Program-made: the position numbers and the translations under genes
Origin: Leptasterias polaris
Lineage: Eukaryota > Echinodermata > Asteroidea > Forcipulatida > Asteriidae
Direction of reading: 5' to 3'
DNA length: 64,000 nt
NCBI GenBank assembly: GCA_037783415.1
Contig: JAZGTN010000176.1
Location: 558,001-622,000, forward strand
The notes under the pieces: generated by a model
Told to the model about the DNA's origin: nothing
Database searches by the model: none
Seen by the model: the letters and a program-made list of their open reading frames with translations, nothing else
Shown: positions 22,190 through 35,184 of the stretch, one piece after another
How the letters are laid out: the number at the start of each line of letters is the position of its first letter
How positions within the stretch are numbered: position 1 is the first letter of the stretch

Positions 22190-22462
22190 AATAGGTAACG
22201 ATCCAAAGAAACCAATCAGTAAATGCATATAGACGAATATAAACAATCTTCACCAGTCCGCAGTGTGACGTATTGATTCCGAAATACGAGAGCGCCGCCA
22301 ACGGCAAAACAAATTTAAAAAGAGGGCTTTTTCCGATCAAATATCAGCAAAATTGCAGCGCAGAAAAATTCAAACTTAGGACCAAATAATAACTAAACAC
22401 ACAATAAACAAATATAAAGGGTCAAATTTGTTTTAGTGATTTCGTTCAAGTTGATCTACTGC
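22190..22462 (+). repeat. Dispersed repeat family E, copy 1
   Basis: aaaccaatcagtaaatgca, gacgaatataaacaat, gggtcaaatttgttttagtg and gatttcgttcaagttga occur in the same order and orientation at 39742-39952, with ~80-85% identity by eye. No coding capacity. Confidence 0.75.
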
Positions 22463-22589
22463 CGTGTAAGTACAGAATTCTGGGCCTAGGATAGTGAGTG
22501 GTCGCACGGCTGAAAGTATTACAGTATACAAAATTGAGTGTTGCGTGTGCTATGTTTCAAACTATTCGACTCCCGAGGTGATTCTCGGT

Positions 22590-22815
22590 TGCTCCGGGTA
22601 TGTTACACTGTTGGCTGTATACACTGGTTGTTACGGGTATAAACATTCGTTGCTACGGATTTAGTATATTGGTTGCTACGGGCATAAAACAATGGTTGTT
22701 ATGGGACGAGACAGTGCAATAGTTGCAACGGTTTTAGTGCATTGGTTGCTACGGGTGTAGTATACACTGGTTGCCGAAAGGGTATAGTACATTGGTTGCT
22801 ATGCACAGATATGGT
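22590..22815. repeat. Minisatellite, ggttgctacgggtata words
   Basis: About eight units of ~26-30 bases built on (c)attggttgctacgggNata with drift (ttgttatggg, ttgcaacggt). Confidence 0.75.
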
Positions 22816-22994
22816 TGTCGCGTTCGTGCGGCTTTCTAGTAAAAATAAGTCATGTCACGTGACGCCCTCTAAATAAATCAAAAGGCAGAATTGATCACTG
22901 AGGCAGCAGCGACTAGACTATCCGCTGAAGGACGCTCTCGCAACGCGGCTACAAACAATTCAATAGTTTTGAACTTCCTGCCACCCAAGTGGTT

Positions 22995-23095
22995 CACCGA
23001 CCAATCATGCAAAAAAAATATATAAAAAGCGCGTGCCGCACGCGGTTCTTACGTACGCTTTGTGCGTTCAAAAGGATTGATTTGCACGTAAAAAT
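22995..23095 (+). promoter_or_regulatory. Candidate TATA/CCAAT core promoter
   Basis: gaccaatcatgc (about 23000-23011) precedes tatataaaaagcgcg (about 23020-23034), followed 60 bases later by an ATG in good context at 23093. The frame from that ATG (MADFKLCDFKWELS...) stops after 18 codons, so either a splice follows or the match is chance. Confidence 0.25.
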
Positions 23096-24599
23096 GGCCG
23101 ACTTTAAACTGTGCGATTTCAAATGGGAACTATCTTGCTCTCTCCGTTGACCAATATAATTGCTGGGTTGCCAAGAAACTACAAAGATAATAGCTTGGCG
23201 GAAGTTAAACCTCCATGCATGTAATGAACTTCCGGTTTAGAAAGCAGACCATACCAAGGCATGTCACTAACAAAATATTTAGAGAACTTTCACAGTCTTT
23301 TTTTTAAATTCAAATGTTAACAGATGTGGTTATCGAGATAGAACGTTCTATACTGTTCTACTTTTGTACTGAAGTGCCACAAGTGTAAGATAAATTATTT
23401 ACTCTTTTGTTTTCTTACCACAAATGCCACATTATTCAAGCACACTATAGTTGGTATTGACTGTGGTTAAATCTGCCCCAAAAAGCTATCAACTAATAAA
23501 ATATTATAAATTAATCTATAAAATCCGAGTCATGGGATACATTCCTCCATGCAAAAAAGGAGTAGATTTTGCAAATTGGAAATGAATTACTAAATAAAAA
23601 ATGTTTTTGTTTTGATGTCTTTCTATCGACACACAAAACAGGATACCCATTTGGCCAGTTCCAATATCTCTGATGACAAGCGATTGGATTCCCAAAGATG
23701 ATAATTTTCCACAGTTACATCACATACATCATAAAAAGGGATCCATTAATGTTTACATCGATGGAAGTCTTCAAACAAAACATCCACAATTTAACACGGA
23801 CTGCGGAAAGCTATTTTACTTAACATTTTTTACCAAGCTCCTTTACATTTTCTGACGCCATTTACTTTAAATATGTTTCGCAGTAAATCTTTCTTCAAAA
23901 ATGGGAAAATGGCATTCATGTTATAAATACAGAGATACAACATTCCAATTCTAAAAAACACATTAGTCAATACAAAATGTTTTAAAATAATAGAAAAATC
24001 TGTCCAACGCTTGTATCTAAACAATTCTATGTCACTAACGGTATTTTCAATTGAGATAAGTTTAACAATTTTAAATGTTAACATTACATTTGCATTTCTC
24101 ATTACATAATTTTATAGAGGGTAGTGAGGAACTGTTATAAAAATGTCTCCTTTGCTACCAAAGTGTTTCGTCTGTAAGTAAAGCAATTATTTTCTGTTAT
24201 TTTTGCCTTTAAAAATTTACCTCGTGTGACAAGGCCAGATTATTGAAACACTAAAACTTACGAGGGGGCAAACATCGTAACATTTGACGACAACAATTAT
24301 CAAAGCTTATCAAGTAAGAAAAAACAATTATAATTTCCAATGTTACAATGTAATTAGTAGTTTATTTAGTTCCGATTTATAGTTGATTAAAATTCAAATT
24401 TCACACTTTTATAGGGGAAAAACCTTATACTAAACTTTCAAAGCTATTAGTTAGTATAGAGAAAAACTGTGTGAATGTAATTTTGGCAAAAGAACATTTC
24501 AAATACTTTTTTGTAAAAAAACCAAAAAGGGTCCTCTTTGTTTTTGTTTTTTTTTAAGTGTGAAAACTGTTTTTTATTCATCTACATTATGAGCTTGTT
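23096..24599. other. No gene recognised
   Basis: AT-rich; short frames at 23673-23855 and 23830-24102 (minus) lack motifs. Confidence 0.4.
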
Positions 24600-24899
24600 G
24601 GGGCCGTATCAATATTCTGACGGCCCATTCTGTCAGACGGCTTATTGGTCCGAGTCGATCGAATTCACTGTAAGATTAAAACGATTCAAATTTACTTTTT
24701 AGTTCAATATTTCGATGCTCCAATTGTCCGACAGCCCATTAAAATTGTTGGATGTTGGAATATCAAGCTGCCTCATCGAACTTTCGGACTGTTTAAATTG
24801 GTTGTTGGACGATTGAGCCTATAAATTTAAGGGGAAAATTATAAGTTGTCGGACTATTAGCCGCCGCGGCCGCACTATGCGCCATCGAAACATCGAGAA

Positions 24900-25660
24900 G
24901 ACCTCATAGACTGTGCAAGTCTCGCGCGTAATCGAACTTCCGGGACCATTGTGGTCCCAACCATATGGAGTTTTACGTTGGCAAGATTTTGTTTCGTCTA
25001 TTATTTTAGTTTAACGTACTTTATGACCATGAAAATTAAATATGTTGTTGAGAATGTAATATTAAGTGATACAAAATATGAAAGTAAAATCAATTTAACA
25101 ATACAACGAAGAAAACCCAAGAATTAAACTTGACCTCTACTTCCGGTTACTTGCAAAAAAATAAGAATTTGTGCCCACCTCCGATCACCAATTTTGTTTT
25201 GGTCGCGCGATGATAACTACCAGACGCTGTAATTGTCAGACGCTTAGCCTTTTCATTGCAGTCTACGGTTGTTGAGGCGTCAGCGTCCTCTTTAAACTGC
25301 GTCATGCGTTAATTCTACGCCCGTGCGATTATCGCGCGTCTGCATTTAAACCTGCTTTAGTGGTTGCACGTACTCAGGCGTGGATTTACAAAAGGGTTTC
25401 CTAAAAAGTTAAGATCAAATAGATATCCTTGTCCCAGAGTTTTCAGTTTGTTTCAACAAAAACTAACTGATTAATGTGTTTATTATGAAAGCTAAAACTC
25501 ATTTTATACAAATTGTAATCATTATTTTTGTTGGTCAGATTTTTTCATAGATCTAATTTAAAAACAATAATTTGATTTCAGAAAAAAATATGTTCTTCTC
25601 TTGACGTGTTTTCTCGCTCCGACACGCGCGAGACTTGCACAGTCTATTTTGAAGGTGAAA
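24900..25660 (+). mobile_element. MITE family A, copy 3, complete
   Basis: Uninterrupted copy, 24906-25647 (742 bases). The ends are inverted: atagactgtgcaagtctcgc and, on the other strand, atagactgtgcaagtctcgc followed by gcg. It keeps the empty sites for all four insertions seen in copies 1 and 2 (aaaataag for the TTAA site with one change, gctgtaattgtcag, ggttgcacgtactc). Noncoding. Target duplication not resolved. Confidence 0.88.
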
Positions 25661-26587
25661 TACGTTAACAACAGTACAAAAACTACATGACAAAAAGTGG
25701 TCAGATATTCGGCAACGCATCGACTGGATGCAAACATTTAAGAAAAAATGAACGCACAAAATATATTAGGGGGTTGCAAAAAACCTGCCTACTGGACAAA
25801 TCAATATGTAATACAAGTATCTATCTATGCATTTACTTATTTCTTAAGTAGGTTGAACATTGCATCAGTCTAGCAATAAAATAAATCAGTGGGCTCAGCA
25901 GCAGACCATGTACAATGCACAACGTGTGACCCATTGAGAAACATGCACAAAAATCGCTATGCGTTGAGTAATCATCGGCGTTCGAACATTATCCTTGCGT
26001 AACTGACTATACTAACCGGCCTTAATTATTAGTGCGGGAAACTATATGCCAATCTATATATGTATAGGTATCCTAACCTAAATTTTCCTACTTCCCATGA
26101 GAGATTCGTGTTCTCATATTTTTCGTTTCAGCACAAAGTTTCGATATAATTATACAATGGGCAAGCCAACCAATTTACAAATACAATTTCGTAAACTTAA
26201 TTGATTCACATTTTGAATAGACCTGTAGGTAGAAAGGTTTTCTAATCACATAAATTGATGGCAAACGGTTCGTCTTCGGGTATACACGCCTCAATGATTT
26301 GCCATCAGTGTTTGACATCAGTATTTGAAGGGTGCAGCCTTGTTATCGATTAGGCAAGTCCCAAGCATACAAAAACGATCTTGGTGCAACCATATTGGTG
26401 GTGGTGGTGTCGGAGGAGAGGACTGATTAGGATTGGCGGGGAGGGTCAAATATTGGTAGGCCTTTAGGTTGGATAATTATTTAATTTTGCAATCAAGCGC
26501 CCTGTTGCTTGTCCGATTCGTCATAAAATTGTATAATTTAGGTCACCTTGTTAAAACTCCCTAAAATTGAGGAATTTCTTTTAAAAT
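25661..26587. other. No gene recognised
   Basis: AT-rich unique-looking sequence; a ggtggtggtgtcggaggagag purine tract near 26398. Confidence 0.4.
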
Positions 26588-27650
26588 GAGCAGGGCCCGG
26601 ACCATTGAGCAGGGCCTGAACCCTTGAGCATGGCCTGAACTCTTGAGCGGGCCTAGACCATTTATCAGGGCCTGGACCCTTGATCATGACCTGGACCCTT
26701 GAGCATGGCCAGAACCATTGAGCATGGCCTGAAATCTTGAGCGGGCCTAGACCATTTATCAGGGCCTGGACCCTTGATCATGACCTGGACCCTCGAGAAT
26801 GGCCTGAACCCTTGAGCATGGCCTGAACCCTTGAGCATGGCCTAAACCCTTGAGCATGACCTGGAACCTTGAGCATGTCCTGAACCCTTGAGCGGGCCTA
26901 GACCATTTAGCAGGGCCTTGACCCTTGAGCATGGCTTGAACCCTTGAGCATGGCCTGAACCCTTGAGTGGGCCTGTACCCCCTTTTTACGGGCCTTGACC
27001 CTTGATCATGACCTGGACCCTTGAGCAGGGCCTGGACCCTTGAGCATGGCCTGAACCCTTCATCATGGTCTGGACCCTTGAGCACGACCTGAACCCTTGA
27101 GCATTGCCTGGACCCTTGAGCATGGCCTGAACCCTTCATCATGGTCTGGACCCTTGAGCACGGCCTGAACCCTTGAGCATTGCCTGGAGCCTTGATCATG
27201 GCCCCTTGAGCATGGCCTGGACCCTTGAGCAGGGCCTGGACCCTTGAGCATGGCCTGGACTCTTGAGCAGGGCTTGGACCCTTGAGCATGGCCTGAACCC
27301 TTCATCATGGTCTGGACCCTTGAGCACGACCTGAACCCTTGAGCATTGCCCGGAACCTTGATCATGGCCCCTTGAGCATGGCCCCTTGAGCATGGCCTGG
27401 ACCCTTGAGCAGGGCCTGGACCCTTGAGCATGGCCTGAACCATTCATCATGGTCTGGACCCTTGAGCACGGCCTGAACCCTTGAGCATTGCCTGGAGCCT
27501 TGATCATGGACCCTTGAGCAGGGCCTGGACCCTTGAGCAGGGCCTGGACCCTTGAGCATGGCCTGGACTCTTGAGCAGGGCCTGGACCCTTGAGCAGGGC
27601 CTGAACCCTTCAGCATGGCCTGGACCCTTGAGCATGGCCTGGACCATTAA
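26588..27650. repeat. 19-bp minisatellite (cttgagcatggcctggacc)
   Basis: About 55 units of 19 bases with substitutions (gagcagggcctgga, gatcatgacctgga, gagcgggcctagacc). A higher-order block containing catcatggtctggaccc recurs at 27061, 27137, 27303 and 27444. Because 19 is not a multiple of three and stops are rare, all minus frames stay open; they read as KGPGHAQGSRPCSRVQ repeats and are not genes. Confidence 0.92.
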
Positions 27651-29990
27651 AAGATACCGCTCGTGTTTTTTCAAGCTTATGTTTTTCATTTAGTTATTAT
27701 TTTTCTTCAAGAGCTATAATTTGCACCCCAAAAGTAAAATTTTGAATATTTTTTATTATTTGTTTTGCCGGCCCTCCACGATACAAATCCTTTTGATTAC
27801 TTCAGAATAACGTCTTATGAAGCCTTAAAATAATGTAATCTGCAATCAAATTAAAATTTATGCTGAAATTTCTGATGATAATTTACCCCCCAACGACTTT
27901 CAATAATTTCTCGTTCCGAATTCAGTTTGTTTGAACTTTGTTTAATTGAATGAATTGTAAACTCTGTTTGGCCATTGAAACATTCTGATTGCTGTCTCAT
28001 ATCCGAGGCTTAATAAAAACATTTCAGTTTCTTATTTATAAGATATCAAGATGGGATTAGATAAACAAGTTGAAGCCTTTTAACAATTATAGTTTGATTT
28101 TAGTATTCTGGTTTTGTTAACAAAATAACTCGGTAGGCCTATAACTGTAACTTTTAAAAAGCAGAATGTGTGATTCTTTGATATCGTTATGAGCAGATTC
28201 AGTAACTGTTTGCGCTTTTGATGAATGCGAATCTAATCATATTTCAAAATAGATTTTGCAAACAGCATTTGTCTTTTAGTTTCGATTCTTAGCATATTTA
28301 TTGTTGGTAATAATGGCTAGAAATAAACTATGTTTGATTTTTAAAGGATACAGTATTCCACACAAAAATTATTTATAAAGTTGTTCTTCAATATTTTGGA
28401 ATACTTTTTATAAAGCAAGAAGAATAGAGCAACTGATCTTGTAAAACTTCTCAGTTGTCTTAAGACCTCCTTGGCTTACTGTACGAATAGCGTGTATTTT
28501 TGTGCACGATATGTGTAACTTCCTCTTTCTGGGCCCCAGAATCCCACGCCACGTTGGCGTAATGCTTTGCACACGCGTTTTCGCATTTTGCATAGTTCTA
28601 GTGTCCTCTAGTAATTGTATTACATGCACCCACTCTGCCCTACTCCCTGTCGTCATAAGAGACTCTCAGCTATCGAGTAAGACAATGCCTGTACTACAAT
28701 CTCGCAGTCAACATTATTAACAACACTTTAAGTAATTATTTTACACTTACTTGATGGCCTAATAGCCTTTGGTACTAAATAAATCACTTTATAGAAATAA
28801 TGTAAACTTTAATATGACTTTAATGTAACTTCAATATTCAACCCATAGCATGCCTCTAGAGTAATGGACTATTTTTTATTCCATACACATCGAGATTGGG
28901 ACAAACAATTCAATGAAGGCAAAATTATGTGTAGTTCCATTCACTGTTTTCTTTGTTTCCCTTTAATTTTTTTATTATCATAGATTTTTGGTACAGAAAG
29001 CATTCTGTTCGTTCAATTCCTTTGCTATTACCCCCTAATTTTCCCTTTCCAAACCTTCGATTAATATGTATATAATATGCTTCCTTGTTGTTTGTTTTAT
29101 TCATAAAAAATCCGTGAATTCAAACAGGGTCGATCGAACCAAATGACTCGGTGTCAATATTTGTAGTTAGTCTGGCTGTGTATTATTTATTCGGTTAAAT
29201 ACATTCAAATGCAGTAAGTTAGTAAATGAATAGGTATACTCAAGGAAACTGTCATCGACAGATGATTTGGATCGTATGAGGATATTCATCTCCATGGTAA
29301 CAGCCCACGTTCGCATATGCGTTATATTATTAAATACTCCATAGATTGGCTGATGTAAGTACGCAGGCAGGGCGATTAAACTTGCATGAAGAAATACCAG
29401 TAAATAACAAAATGACGGGAGGACTTTAAATTATGGGTATTTGCAGGTGACCAAAAGTTGTCCTTATTTTGAAGAGGAAATATCACGCAAGTATCATTTG
29501 CGTTGTTGGCTTCTTGAACATTGCACGAGGACACATTTTGTCCATGATATTGGTTTAGAGCATTGCTGGCAATTATAAACATTTCAGTTTAATGTAAAAT
29601 ACATATATTATATATGATGCAATATAAATACATTCACTTTAAATAACCAGTTCTCTCCACTGGTTTATTATTACTCTTCTTTCTCTCAACAAGTCGTTTA
29701 AAAATCAACCCGCTAATAACCTATTCCTTTTGCAGAGTATTTAATAACCCGCTCTCTCCGCAGGTTCCTCTTGCCCACTTTTAATTTCTTACATATCATT
29801 TTATACATTAGTATGTTCTTCTATAATTACCTTACTATTCGCAGAATTTTCTTGTTGTTTACTAAACTCTCTTCACTAGTTATATTTTATCTTGCCCCTT
29901 ATTGTTGGTTGCATTATCCTGATGCATCTTGCCCGCTAATCCTACCCTTTCATGCTTCCCGCATTGTTATACCCAGAATGCAGTTACCAC
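27651..29990. other. No gene recognised
   Basis: Unique-looking AT-rich DNA. Opposing open frames at 28408-28720 share the same bases and neither has a motif. Confidence 0.4.
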
Positions 29991-29997
29991 CTTTATG

Positions 29998-30245
29998 GTC
30001 CAGTAATCCACCCTTTTCACACTGACCATCCTTTGTCCTCACTATTTTACTCTGATTGGTTTTTAGCCAACCCATTGTCTGTAAATTAATAACTTTGATT
30101 GGCTATAACCTTCCCGCTTTTTTCTGGATACCTTCCCCTTATCCTTTGTTCCTCTTTTTGCTATAAATGGATATGTTTTTGTTTGTACTTGTTAATGCCT
30201 CAGACGAAGGTCCAGTTTGGATCGAAAGCTAAGGCAATCTCTCCT
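29998..30245 (+). mobile_element. LTR-like repeat copy A with TATA box and hammerhead-like core
   Basis: ggtccagtaatcc, tgattggttttt, atcctttgttcctct and gctataaatggatatg appear in this order, ending with the cagacgaaggtccag block. The same order occurs in reverse at 35185-35390. A TATA box (tataaatgg, about 30162) ~40 bases upstream of a hammerhead-like core is the layout known from Penelope-like element LTRs; no Penelope coding region is seen here. Confidence 0.5.
30197..30235 (+). ncRNA. Degenerate hammerhead-ribozyme-like core, copy A
   Basis: cagacga (30201-30207; consensus CUGANGA with one change), stem II ggtcc/ggatc around a 5-base loop (30209-30223), then gaaa (30224-30227). The strand carrying the cleavage site was not found, and gcct/aggc flanking the core can pair with each other instead. 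So this is a relic or a look-alike. Confidence 0.3.
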
Positions 30246-30665
30246 ATACTAACTTTGTATACACATAATATATACATATTAAAATGATGTAAAAACGCGT
30301 GTTAAATTACCCAAAATAACAATGTATACCTAAACAAAACCAAACATGGGCTGCATTAGTAAACAAAAAATATATATATAAATAACAAATAAAAAGAAAA
30401 AGTGGGAAAACAGTTGCAACTAAAGGCCTATTATACTGACGGAACGCTTGACTCAAGGTCTGCCATTTTGTGGTGGGTGTCTAACCGCGCAAACGCCAAA
30501 GGAAATGTGCACTGAAGGTAAAACGCACGAAGAATCTGACTCCTAAGTGAAAATTGTGCAACCAAGATTCATCTTGGGCAATGACGTCTGTGGAAATGGG
30601 TTAATAATTAAATAATTTGCATAAATGTCACGTACCAGTCATTTACTTCCATTAGTGTTGACAAT

Positions 30666-30833
30666 ACACCTTATTCACATGACATCAATTGAGTAGGGCG
30701 CCCTCTGCTAGAGGTCGAGAGAGGTTGCTAATTGGCCAATCATGTGCACGGCACGTACAAAGATGTGCTTTTTCATCGTTTCATCACTGTTTTACCTCTA
30801 AGATGACGCCGTAATGACGTAAGTGCATAAGGT
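30666..30833. mobile_element. MITE family B, copy 2
   Basis: acaccttattcacatgacatca at the left and gacgtaagtgcataaggt at the right, with gagtagggcgccctct and tttacctctaagatg inside, match 18074-18244 in order and orientation. More diverged than copy 1. Confidence 0.75.
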
Positions 30834-30980
30834 AAGGTCTATAATAACCCGTATTGGCCGCCATCTTTTATTTCAAACAATGGAAACGTGCCACAAGTAT
30901 ACGCACTGTGAACGACTCTCAGCCAATGATAGCTCTTCATTGACGGGGCTTGTGACGTCTAAATGCAAGCAGGGTCTATA
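30834..30980. mobile_element. Adjacent MITE-like repeat (ggtctataat...gggtctata)
   Basis: It abuts family B copy 2. It contains ggccgccatcttttatttc, aacaatggaaacgtgcc, agccaatgatagctcttc and cttgtgacgtctaaatgcaa, a layout similar to family B but a different sequence. Only one copy is in this window. Confidence 0.45.
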
Positions 30981-31361
30981 TTGGTAAAGTTGTGTTTGCA
31001 TCTCTGGTAAAAAAAATCCTACGATGCGAAAAAATTAAACGGTGCGTCGTGCACTGCATTGAATAGTGCAGCCGCCTTACTTCATAGGCTTACCTACTTA
31101 CTGTACAAACGTCGTCATAAATGCACGTTTTGGCTAGGCTGCATGCTTATCTAGGCCTATACGTTAGCAACATCAAAACGACACTCTCGACACGTTTTTG
31201 AACGGGTAAAGAAACAACAGACCTAAACCAGTATTTTCAAAAGATTTTTGCGGGAATATTTTATTTAGCCATTATTTCTTCTACACCTGTTCAGCCCTGA
31301 CATCAATAAACGAGTTTTTTGCCGCTATTCACGACGTCGGTAATCAGGCAACGGCAACACC
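30981..31361. other. No gene recognised
   Basis: Unique AT-rich spacer between a MITE and a minisatellite. Confidence 0.4.
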
Positions 31362-31690
31362 GCAACGGCTTGCTCCCGCGGCTTGCACCGCACCGGCTTG
31401 CACAGCAGCGGCTTGCACCGCAACGGCTTGCACCACAGCGGCTTGCACAGCAGCGGCTTGCACAGCAGCGGCTTGCACCGCAACGGCTTGCACCGCAACG
31501 ACTTGCACCGCAACGGCTTGCGCAGCAGCGGCTTGCACCGCAACGGCTTGCACCGCAACGGCTTGCACCGCAACGGCTTGTACCGCAACGGCTTGCACCG
31601 CAACGGCTTGCACTGCAACGGCTTGCACCGCAACGGCTTGCTCAGCAACGGCTTGATCCGCAACGGCTTGCATCGCACCGGCTTGCAGTT
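31362..31690. repeat. 15-bp minisatellite (cggcttgcaccgcaa)
   Basis: About 22 units of 15 bases, the commonest variants being gcaccgcaacggctt and gcacagcagcggctt. As the unit is a multiple of three, four frames on both strands stay open (LAPQR, HRNGL, CKPLR, VAVQA repeats). These are unlikely to be genes: no frame is favoured by the pattern of changes. Confidence 0.92.
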
Positions 31691-34060
31691 GCACCGCAAT
31701 GGAAACACAAAATTTCAAAATAAGACTACATGTAGGGCCTAGCGTTACGCAATAACGTATAGCTTAACCTTTCCGTTAGACGCTCGAATACCCTATTTTT
31801 ACCAGATGTGCTTGCATTCGATATAATGCCGCGAATCTTTGACATGTGATCCAATTCAACGTTGACATTGTGTTACTCAGGAAGTTGCTTTTTAATGTTG
31901 CAAACCATCAGCCCTACTGTATCTGAATGTAACATATCACTTTTGTTTAACTCATTCATTTTTACTCAACTATTTCCGTTTTTTTTTTATTGGGCCTATT
32001 CCATCCTCATATCAACGCAAACAAACAGGAAATATTTCAGTTGTCAGAGAAACTTTGTTCAGCATGTCAGTTGTTTGAGTACTTCACCCCAATGCATTTG
32101 TTTACAAATCACTGAGGGCCACTCGTAATCAAATACAAATTATTTCAAAACAAAATCGATTTATTTTGTTTTAAAGATTGACATCTGCCGACCCTCCCAA
32201 GAAAATGTGTCTGATTAGTGCAAACAGAGTGTATTTCATTTTGACTGTTAGCAACAGCTACACTAGTGTAATTTCATATCAATCATCAATTTCATACATG
32301 ACATTTACATACGTTTTACTGAAGATATCACCTATACTTTATCTTGACATTACGATACACTACTCTTAATAGTCACATTGTCTGGGATTACACCATATAT
32401 TTACCCTTTTATTGTTTATGTGATTTATTTTGAAAAAAAATCACTGAACAAAACTTAACGAAAATTTGATGTAGGTACTCAGTCTTTAGACATTATTGGT
32501 AAATTGGCAATCACCAATAAGTTAAATATTCAATGGTCTGAGTAGACAATGTCATATTCACCTTCGAATTATTCCGAGGAAGGATGTCAACAGTACAATG
32601 TAGGTCAAAGAGAACAACGCAACACCCAATTTGGGCCTATATATTATTACATCAAACAGTTCTAATATTGGCAAATCACGTCAAGATATTCACATGACAA
32701 CCCCACCCCCCCAATTCAAAGCCTTTAAATGACAAAACTGAAAATCAAGCCATTCGCAATTTTCAAAAGAAAATCTACTTAAGATGATTTCACTGAAGAA
32801 GCATTTTTGTTCATTTTATCTGACCATCAGTCACACGCCAATGAGACTCATCAAACTTGCTTTAATAAAGAAAGCACTGTATTGTAAAATCTCCTCAGTG
32901 ACAATAGCAAAAGAAATTGCACGATATCTGCAGGAGTATTAACAATGTCGGGCTAGATTAACTACTGGTTTGTTGGAATATGATGCTACAACCGAATACA
33001 TTGTGCCTCACAGCTTCAATCGCTGTCCAAGCACTCAAGTCACTTCGTATTTTCCGAGTGAGAAGCGATGTGACATGTACGTCCGAGCTATACACTTTGG
33101 CTACATCGATTGATGTACACATTGAGGTTAGGCTCGTCCGTCCTGCGTGCCTGTCTGCCTGTGAGATGACCCCAATGGATTATAGGATTATTGGTGTTAT
33201 GGCTCCCGTAAAGCCTCGCTGCAGTCGTGCAAAAATCATCAAAGTGCTACAAAGAATTAATTGTCGATCCTAGCTCACTACAACATTCAGATTTTCGTGA
33301 TATGAAGATCTTCAGGACGCGGTCACAGCTTCATTTAGACGTTTAATGCTTGTTAAGTTGTTGTTTTTTAAATACCTCTGGATCTTTTTACTGGCGTGGA
33401 TTTTTCGTGGATGGAGTCTGAGTATACAGTGCCCTATCAAGATTCTGCAATTGGTTTTGTTGGAAAAACGTTAATGTCCCGACCACTGAAAAACTTGAAA
33501 AAGCTAAAACTATTTTTGTTTTGATTTGGTAGCGAGCATTCATTGAACAAATATGACAACAATATTAACCTAACCTTTATTACTTTATCTTTAATTCATT
33601 TGCCAGTTTTGAATCAAATTATAAATATATTTTATTCAGACAATAATGAAGACAATTATTGTCGTGTACTTATTTTGTATTGCAATAAATTCATTCAATT
33701 CAATTCATTCAATAATGGTTTATTCAAAACATGTCTGGCAGTTAAAAAACTGAATTGCACATGTGTACAGAGAATACAAACTAGGAAATTACATTAAAAC
33801 ATGATAGGGAAAATTACAAAATTGAATAATAATCAGACATTAATATACAAGAGCATAAAAGATAATTTAAGATGTGAATAATCGTTCAGTTATTAATATT
33901 AGTGAGATCAGAGTATATTCATCACAACTTCAACCCCACCCCATAAATCTAATCTATTTAAGGACCTATACTCTCTTCCATTATCCACACACGACTAGAC
34001 CATTCTGCTTGGTGAATAGTAAATGCAAATCTCATACCTTCCTCCCCCATTTTGCTTCTC
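31691..34060. other. No gene recognised
   Basis: AT-rich. A 97-codon frame at 32980-33273 is of mixed composition but has no motif or splice context I trust. A cattcaattcaattcattcaa tract lies near 33693. Confidence 0.4.
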
Positions 34061-34980
34061 CAACGTGACACACTCCATTCTCAAGAAATTCTACTCCCGC
34101 TCAAATTTTGCTGATGTGCTTCCTCCAAAGCCCGAACGGTCCCACAGCATACCGTTTCCTTTATAATTTTCTTCCACTCACACTCATAACGACAAGAATG
34201 TCCTAATATGAGGTCTTCTTCTCACTCTCCTCCGAACAGCCTTTTCCCTGACTCTCCTCCGACACACCCTTCCCAAACAGCCTTTTCCCTGACTCTCCTC
34301 CGACACACCCTTCCCAAACAGCCTTTTCCCTGACTCTCCTCCTTTCCCCCACCCTCATCCGACACGCCATTTCCAACATAACCTTTTCCCACTCTCCCAC
34401 GACACACCATTCCCAACACAACCTTTAACACACCATTCCAGAAGCCCTCTCCCCGTCCCTCAAATATAATACTTTTCCCTCACCCTCCTCCAACACGCCA
34501 TTTTTAATATGATCTCTTCCATGTTCCTCTATCTTCTCGTTCTCGATATAATCACTGCCCCTCGTTCTTTAATATTCTCCTTCTCCTTGTGCACGTCCAA
34601 CAAGCTAATCTTTATATTAAATCCTCTGCCCCTCAAACTACCCCAAATGTCATTGTCAATATAATCCTCTTCCACCGCCATTCTTAATGTTATGTTTCTC
34701 CGTCCGACACTCCAAAACAAAACTCGATTTTTTTCTAATGTCCATCAACCTCCATCAACCTCCTGCCAACCTCCTGCCATGTTATACTCCACAAATATAA
34801 CATTCTGTTTTCCCCTTTTCCTTCTCGTTACCCCAACACGACAATTTGAATAAACTTCCTCACACTCCTGCAACAGACAATTTACGATTTTAAGATTTGT
34901 GTGTCTTTAAAATTGACCCCTATACGCGCCTCTTTCCACATGCTTTCTAACAAACTCTCCACCTGACACAAATCTTCACC
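34060..34980. repeat. Pyrimidine-rich tract with 41-bp tandem repeat
   Basis: cagccttttccctgactctc followed by ctccgacacacccttcccaaa repeats ~2.5 times at about 34238-34345; weaker versions (ctctcccacgacacacca) continue. The strand is C/T rich over ~900 bases. Confidence 0.7.
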
Positions 34981-35184
34981 CCTTCGCATGTGTCATCTTT
35001 TGTCAACAGAAAGCGATACGAACTGTGACAAAGGCTGCTTGTAAAAGTACCTCACGAGTTGTTGGAAATGGGGTAAATGAGGGAACACAATTCCAGAGGT
35101 GGTCCCTGAAACATCGTTTTTATAAAATTATTGTATTGACAGGTAACTTAATAATCATATGATATGTTAACGAGTAGGTGGTGG

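Noticed and set aside
26759..27689. Collagen-like or mucin-like repeat protein on the minus strand
   Set aside because: The 19-bp unit keeps several minus frames open and shifts between them; the peptide repeats are a by-product.
30197..30235. Active hammerhead ribozyme
   Set aside because: One core base differs, the cleavage strand is not found, and flanking bases pair with each other instead.
31319..31742. Four long open frames on both strands (about 119-134 codons)
   Set aside because: All arise from the 15-bp minisatellite, whose unit is a multiple of three and lacks stops. No frame is favoured over the others.
32980..33273. 97-codon frame as a host gene
   Set aside because: No recognisable domain, no splice pair, no poly(A) signal nearby.
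34203..34431. Glycine/arginine-rich minus-strand proteins
   Set aside because: Frames of a pyrimidine-rich 41-bp tandem repeat.
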